64,000 bases of DNA from contig JACJXX010000002.1 in assembly GCA_020636435.1 (NCBI GenBank), positions 4,216,001 through 4,280,000 on the forward strand, given 5' to 3'. Below the pieces are notes generated by a model, which had not been told where the DNA came from, ran no database searches, and saw nothing but the letters and a program-made list of their open reading frames with translations. The stretch comes from Lewinellaceae bacterium (GTDB lineage: Bacteria; Bacteroidota; Bacteroidia; Chitinophagales; Saprospiraceae). Position 1 is the first letter of the stretch, and each line of letters starts with the position of its first letter. Positions 60,883 through 64,000 of the stretch are shown here, one piece after another. A program made the translations under genes and the position numbers.

Positions 60883-61044
60883 CTAAGATATAAATTTTCC
60901 AATCTTATATGCGAAAAAATTCAGGGGAAATGAAAATGAAAGGGAAAAAAGGGTTAAGAGAGGGAAAATGGGGTAAGCCCATTACATTTATAATGATTAC
61001 AAAAGTAATTATTATTTTTATAACGATTATAAAAGTAACGATTT
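60883..61044 (-). promoter_or_regulatory. Upstream region of the PorE-like gene with two 27-bp direct repeats
   Basis: On the minus strand a TATCTTAG box lies at 60890-60883, about 106 bases before the start codon. Upstream of it are two imperfect 27-bp direct repeats (60988-61014 and 61018-61044; core GATTAYAAAAGTAAY) with a 30-base period, that is about three helical turns. A 78-codon plus-strand frame over this region (60909-61145) is low-complexity and not credible. The gap between the PorE-like and ABC-F genes is 414 bases; nothing else was seen. Confidence 0.4.
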
Positions 61045-61191
61045 ACAGGAACACCCTGAATGCCAATATCCTCAATCCAACATCCCTAGATTCGGTGAGA
61101 CACTTATTCGATAGACGATGCCTTCGGCCAGAGTGTCTAATTTAACCAGGCTGGATTCAATAGGTTTAGCCTATCTCAAGCACTTACTTCC

Positions 61192-62826
61192 TTAAACCAG
61201 CACCCCTCTATACAACGCCTCCCGCTGCCTTTTCACATCCTCTGAAACCAGAAACTCCTCGAAAGTCATCAGGCTGTCGATGGCGCCGTTGGGCGTGATT
61301 TCGATGATGCGGTTGGCCACCGTCTGCATCAGCTGGTGGTCGTGGGAGGTGAAGATGAGGTTGCCCTTGAAGTCCTGCATCGCATTGTTGAGGGCGGTGA
61401 TGGACTCCAGGTCCAGGTGGTTGGTCGGCTCGTCCAGCAGCAGGAAGTTGGGCTGGTGGAGCATGATCTTGGAGAGCATGCAGCGCACCTTCTCCCCTCC
61501 GGAGAGCACGGAAGCCTGCTTGTAGACCTCTTCGCCGGAGAACAACATCCGGCCGAGGAAGCCGCGCAGGAACTGCTCGTCCTTATCTTCTGAGTACTGG
61601 CGCAGCCAGTTGATGAGGTCTAGGTCGTTGGCGCCGGCGAAGTACTTTTCATTTTCATTGGGCTGGTAACCCACTTTAATGGTCTTGCCGAACTCAAAAG
61701 TACCGGAATGGGCCCCGGCCTCGCCGGCCAGCACCTCGAAGAACGCGGTCATGGCCGACGCTTCCCGGCTGACGAGGGCGATTTTCTCGCCCTGGTTGAT
61801 GGTGAAGGACACCTGGCCGAAGAGCGGGCTGCCGTCGGTAGAAAGGTAGCCGAGGTTGTCCACTTTGAGGATTTGGCCGCCCGGTTCGCGCTCCATCTGG
61901 AAGTTGATGTAGGGATACTTGCGGCTGGAGGGCTGGATGTCTTCCAGATTGAGTTTCTCCAGTGCTTTTTTGCGGGAGGTGGCCTGCTTCGATTTGGAGG
62001 CGTTGGCGCTGAAGCGCTGGATGAACTCCATCATCTCCTTGCGCTTTTGCTCCACCTTTTTGTTCTTGTTGGCCATTTGCTGGGCCATCAGCTGGCTGGA
62101 TTCGTACCAGAAGGTATAATTGCCGGTAAAGATGCGCATGCGGCGGAAGTCGATGTCCACCATGTGGGTGCAGGCCATATCCAGGAAGTAGCGGTCGTGG
62201 GAGACCACGATCACTGTATTTTTGAAGTCCGCCAGGAAGTCGGCCAGCCAGGCCACTGTTTCGGCGTCCAGGTCGTTGGTGGGCTCGTCGAGCAGCAGGA
62301 GGTCGGGGTTGTTGAACAGAGCCTGAGCCAGCAGGACCTTTACTTTTTCCGGGCCGCTCAGTTCCTTCATTTGCTTGTAATGCACCGCTTCCGGCACGCC
62401 CATGTTGCTCAGCAATTCGGCGGCATCGCTCTCGGCCGTCCATCCCCCCATTTCGCCGTACTTGTTTTCCAGTTCGGCGGCGCGCATGCCGTCGGCCTCG
62501 GTGGCGTCGGGATTCATGTAGATGGCGTTCTTTTCCACCATGATGTCGTAGAGCTCCCGGTCGCCCATCATGACCGTATTCAATACTTCCTCCTCTTCGA
62601 ACTCAAAGTGGTTCTGCTTCAGCACCGCCATGCGGTTGCCGGGCTCGATGCTCACGCTGCCCCGCATAGCGGGAATCTCCCCGGCGAGGATCTTCAGGAA
62701 AGTGGTCTTGCCGGCCCCGTTGGCGCCGATTACGCCGTAGCAGTTGCCTCGGGTGAATTTGAGGTCTACCTCGTCAAAGAGAATGCGCTTTCCGTACTGC
62801 AGGCCGAGGCCCTGAACTGTCAACAT
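61192..62826 (-). CDS. ABC-F family ATPase (YbiT-like)
   Basis: A 544-residue cytoplasmic translation factor with two ABC domains and a linker (~240-310, rich in K/E, the P-site-tRNA-interacting motif region). Walker A GANGAGKTT, signature LSGPEKVKVLLAQAL and Walker B LLLLDEPTNDLDAE in the first half; in the second half signature LSGGEKVRCML and Walker B LLLLDEPTNHLDLE, with the Walker A lysine region degenerate (VSREASAM). ATG 62826 (MLTVQGLGLQYGKRILFDEV) is preferred over an earlier start at 62889. It probably rescues or gates ribosomes. It lacks C-terminal extensions of EttA. Confidence 0.93.
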   Translation of the reverse strand: MLTVQGLGLQYGKRILFDEVDLKFTRGNCYGVIGANGAGKTTFLKILAGEIPAMRGSVSIEPGNRMAVLKQNHFEFEEEEVLNTVMMGDRELYDIMVEKNAIYMNPDATEADGMRAAELENKYGEMGGWTAESDAAELLSNMGVPEAVHYKQMKELSGPEKVKVLLAQALFNNPDLLLLDEPTNDLDAETVAWLADFLADFKNTVIVVSHDRYFLDMACTHMVDIDFRRMRIFTGNYTFWYESSQLMAQQMANKNKKVEQKRKEMMEFIQRFSANASKSKQATSRKKALEKLNLEDIQPSSRKYPYINFQMEREPGGQILKVDNLGYLSTDGSPLFGQVSFTINQGEKIALVSREASAMTAFFEVLAGEAGAHSGTFEFGKTIKVGYQPNENEKYFAGANDLDLINWLRQYSEDKDEQFLRGFLGRMLFSGEEVYKQASVLSGGEKVRCMLSKIMLHQPNFLLLDEPTNHLDLESITALNNAMQDFKGNLIFTSHDHQLMQTVANRIIEITPNGAIDSLMTFEEFLVSEDVKRQREALYRGVLV

Positions 62827-62863
62827 AGAATGGTTTTTTTTAAGTATTTGGGCCAGGCGCTTT

Positions 62864-62999
62864 TTGCCACGAAAACACGAAGGGCACAAAACCCCACAAA
62901 ACTTTGTGCGGATTTTGTGTTTTGGTGTTTTTGTGGCAAGAAACCCGGCATGAGTGAAACCCGATTAAGCAGCCTCACTTTTTTAAGCGCGCAAAGGTA
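62864..62999 (-). promoter_or_regulatory. Promoter and leader hairpin of the ABC-F gene
   Basis: The -7 box TACCTTTG (62999-62992) is exact. Its ~160-base leader contains a long hairpin with arms TTGCCACGAAAACAC (62864-62878) and GTGTTTTTGTGGCAA (62925-62939), one mismatch, and a second inner pairing of CACAAA with TTTGTG. It may be a leader attenuator, which many ABC-F genes have, or a copy of the widespread GCCACGAAAACACGAA intergenic repeat. The hairpin is not followed by a clear T run. Confidence 0.5.
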
Positions 63000-63142
63000 A
63001 GGGGATTTGGGGAGGAATGCCTGGAAATTGCATGTTTTACAGAAACTTAACATTTTCCGGCAATTCCCGGCCGATGGAGTGAAGGTCGGATAGGTTGTAT
63101 TTTTTTATGGATTTCATTATTACATCATTTTGATCTTGGTTC

Positions 63143-63457
63143 CTAGAACCCTTCGGTGTAAACCCCCAGCACCCCCCAATAAAGCATCAACACAAAGAAG
63201 GACGCCTTCACCAGCAAAACGAACAGGATCAAAAAAAGTGCCTGCGCGATAACCCTTTTCCATTTTTGTTGTCTCATAGCTTTCACCAGGCTAACCATTA
63301 CCCATGAAAAGGCCAAAAGAGAAAAAACGAATATTGTTACAGCGGTGCCCTGGGCTATCTTCTGAGAAAAAAGATTCTTCTCGAGCGCATTATACACCAG
63401 CAAGAGCAACAATAATAGGGAAACCGAATAAAGGGGAATAAAAATAATGAGCCTCAT
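63143..63457 (-). CDS. Small membrane protein with three helices
   Basis: A 104-residue protein with predicted helices at about residues 3-22, 38-58 and 75-97 and a KAMRQQKWKR basic loop between the second and third. ATG 63457. No family recognised. Confidence 0.7.
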   Translation of the reverse strand: MRLIIFIPLYSVSLLLLLLLVYNALEKNLFSQKIAQGTAVTIFVFSLLAFSWVMVSLVKAMRQQKWKRVIAQALFLILFVLLVKASFFVLMLYWGVLGVYTEGF

Positions 63458-63521
63458 TGCCTTCTTGTTTTTCCTTTAATCTTCCGTTTTACAACCTGCC
63501 AGCGCACCGGGAAACACCTCA

Positions 63522-64000
63522 CTACCCCGTCCATTTCTGCCACCACCCCTTATTTTTAAGCTCATCGAACAGGCTATATCCCAGAAGGATCAGCATCCAG
63601 GCCGCACCAGCAATGACCTCGGAGGGTTTATACGGCCGGTGCCCCAGCAGGGCCAGGGCCAGGTTGACGGCGCCGCAGAGGTAAATGCCCCCCAGGATCA
63701 GGCTCATTTGCCGGGCGAAGGACCCTTTCCTGGAAAGGATGACATCGGCGGCAATTGCGCCGTAGATCATCAGGAAAATGGCCGTTGTCACACCGATAAA
63801 ATCGCCGGTGGCCAGGTAGGCGCCAAAGGCCAGTACGCCCAGGGCGCCGTTGAGGTCGAGGAACACGAACTGGGCGGCCTTATTGGTGAAGGGGAAATGC
63901 CAGCGGCGACGCGGGGCCACCCATTTGGGCCATAGCCGCACTACCCAGAAGATAAAAAGGGGCAGGTAGATCAGCCAGGCCAGGGCCTGCCGCCCGGTTT
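63522..64000 (-). CDS. Polytopic membrane protein (cut by window edge)
   Basis: The frame is open from the right edge to the stop at 63522. At least four membrane helices are visible (LAWLIYLPLFIFWVVRL, FVFLDLNGALGVLAFGAYLA, IGVTTAIFLMIYGAIAADVI, and AGAAWMLILLGYSLF). A basic turn (PKWVAPRRRWHFPF) follows the first helix. The 5' end is off the window. Family not identified. Confidence 0.7.
   Translation of the reverse strand, partial: TGRQALAWLIYLPLFIFWVVRLWPKWVAPRRRWHFPFTNKAAQFVFLDLNGALGVLAFGAYLATGDFIGVTTAIFLMIYGAIAADVILSRKGSFARQMSLILGGIYLCGAVNLALALLGHRPYKPSEVIAGAAWMLILLGYSLFDELKNKGWWQKWTG

Noticed and set aside
60909..61145. 78-codon frame upstream of the PorE-like gene
   Set aside because: Composed of AT-rich direct repeats that translate to low-complexity I/K/T residues.

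Overview
The window reads as a chromosomal stretch of a moderately GC-rich member of the Bacteroidota, most likely a Saprospiria-type marine or activated-sludge bacterium. The evidence is the gene content and the promoters. Genes include a GlnN-type glutamine synthetase III, a MetG with a C-terminal tRNA-binding domain, a PorE-like OmpA lipoprotein of the type IX secretion kind, FtsX/MacB-like permeases of about 800 residues, a porin O/P, and a TolB/TPR adenylate cyclase. Several genes have the Bacteroidota -7 promoter box TAnnTTTG, and Shine-Dalgarno sequences are scarce. The class assignment is inference. No rRNA, tRNA or CRISPR array was found.

Layout. 1-10.6 kb: end of an unknown gene, metG, an ABC permease, a two-component pair (regulator and kinase overlap by 17 bases), a TIR-like membrane protein and an outer-membrane barrel. 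10.6-15.6 kb: two paralogous persulfide dioxygenase-rhodanese fusions around a CBS protein and a coiled-coil protein, with hairpin-rich repeats between. 15.7-25.7 kb: OmpA lipoprotein, DUF255 thioredoxin-like protein, ArsA-type ATPase, a free-standing SecD-like ectodomain, an M23 lipoprotein and an M48 membrane protease. 25.8-34.2 kb: porin O/P, two YeeE/YedE transporter halves, thioredoxin, a PD-(D/E)XK Rpn-like protein, a thiol-dioxygenase-like cupin fused to a methyltransferase, Ada and a rhodanese. 34.3-41 kb: methyltransferase, Uma2 nuclease, a MITE-like hairpin element, a BaiN-like flavoprotein, a complete insertion sequence with 8-bp target duplication, and gene remnants. 41-55.7 kb: peptidase T, a D-lactate-dehydrogenase-type FAD/Fe-S protein, a secreted protein, SEC-C protein, adenylate cyclase, AAA/PD-(D/E)XK protein, glnN, CvfB and a truncated sterol desaturase. 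55.7-64 kb: ywbE, DUF2442, a DUF4160 gene broken by an IS630-type element, PorE-like protein, ABC-F protein and two membrane proteins.

The most interesting result is a putative sulfur regulon. Five transcription units carry a near-perfect palindrome GTGAY-N4-RTCAC, a Crp/Fnr-type half-site layout. In all five its centre lies exactly 29.5 bases upstream of the first base of a TAnnTTTG-like -7 box, which puts it near -41.5. The units are both persulfide dioxygenase fusions, thioredoxin-YeeE-YeeE, the thiol-dioxygenase/methyltransferase fusion, and the single-domain rhodanese. All code for sulfur or thiol chemistry, so the cupin-methyltransferase, whose job is not established, is probably part of reactive-sulfur handling. 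The regulator itself is not in the window.

A second theme is small mobile and repetitive DNA: two intact insertion sequences with visible target duplications, at least one MITE with a target duplication, nested inverted repeats, and short degenerate tandem repeats that begin at or just after stop codons.
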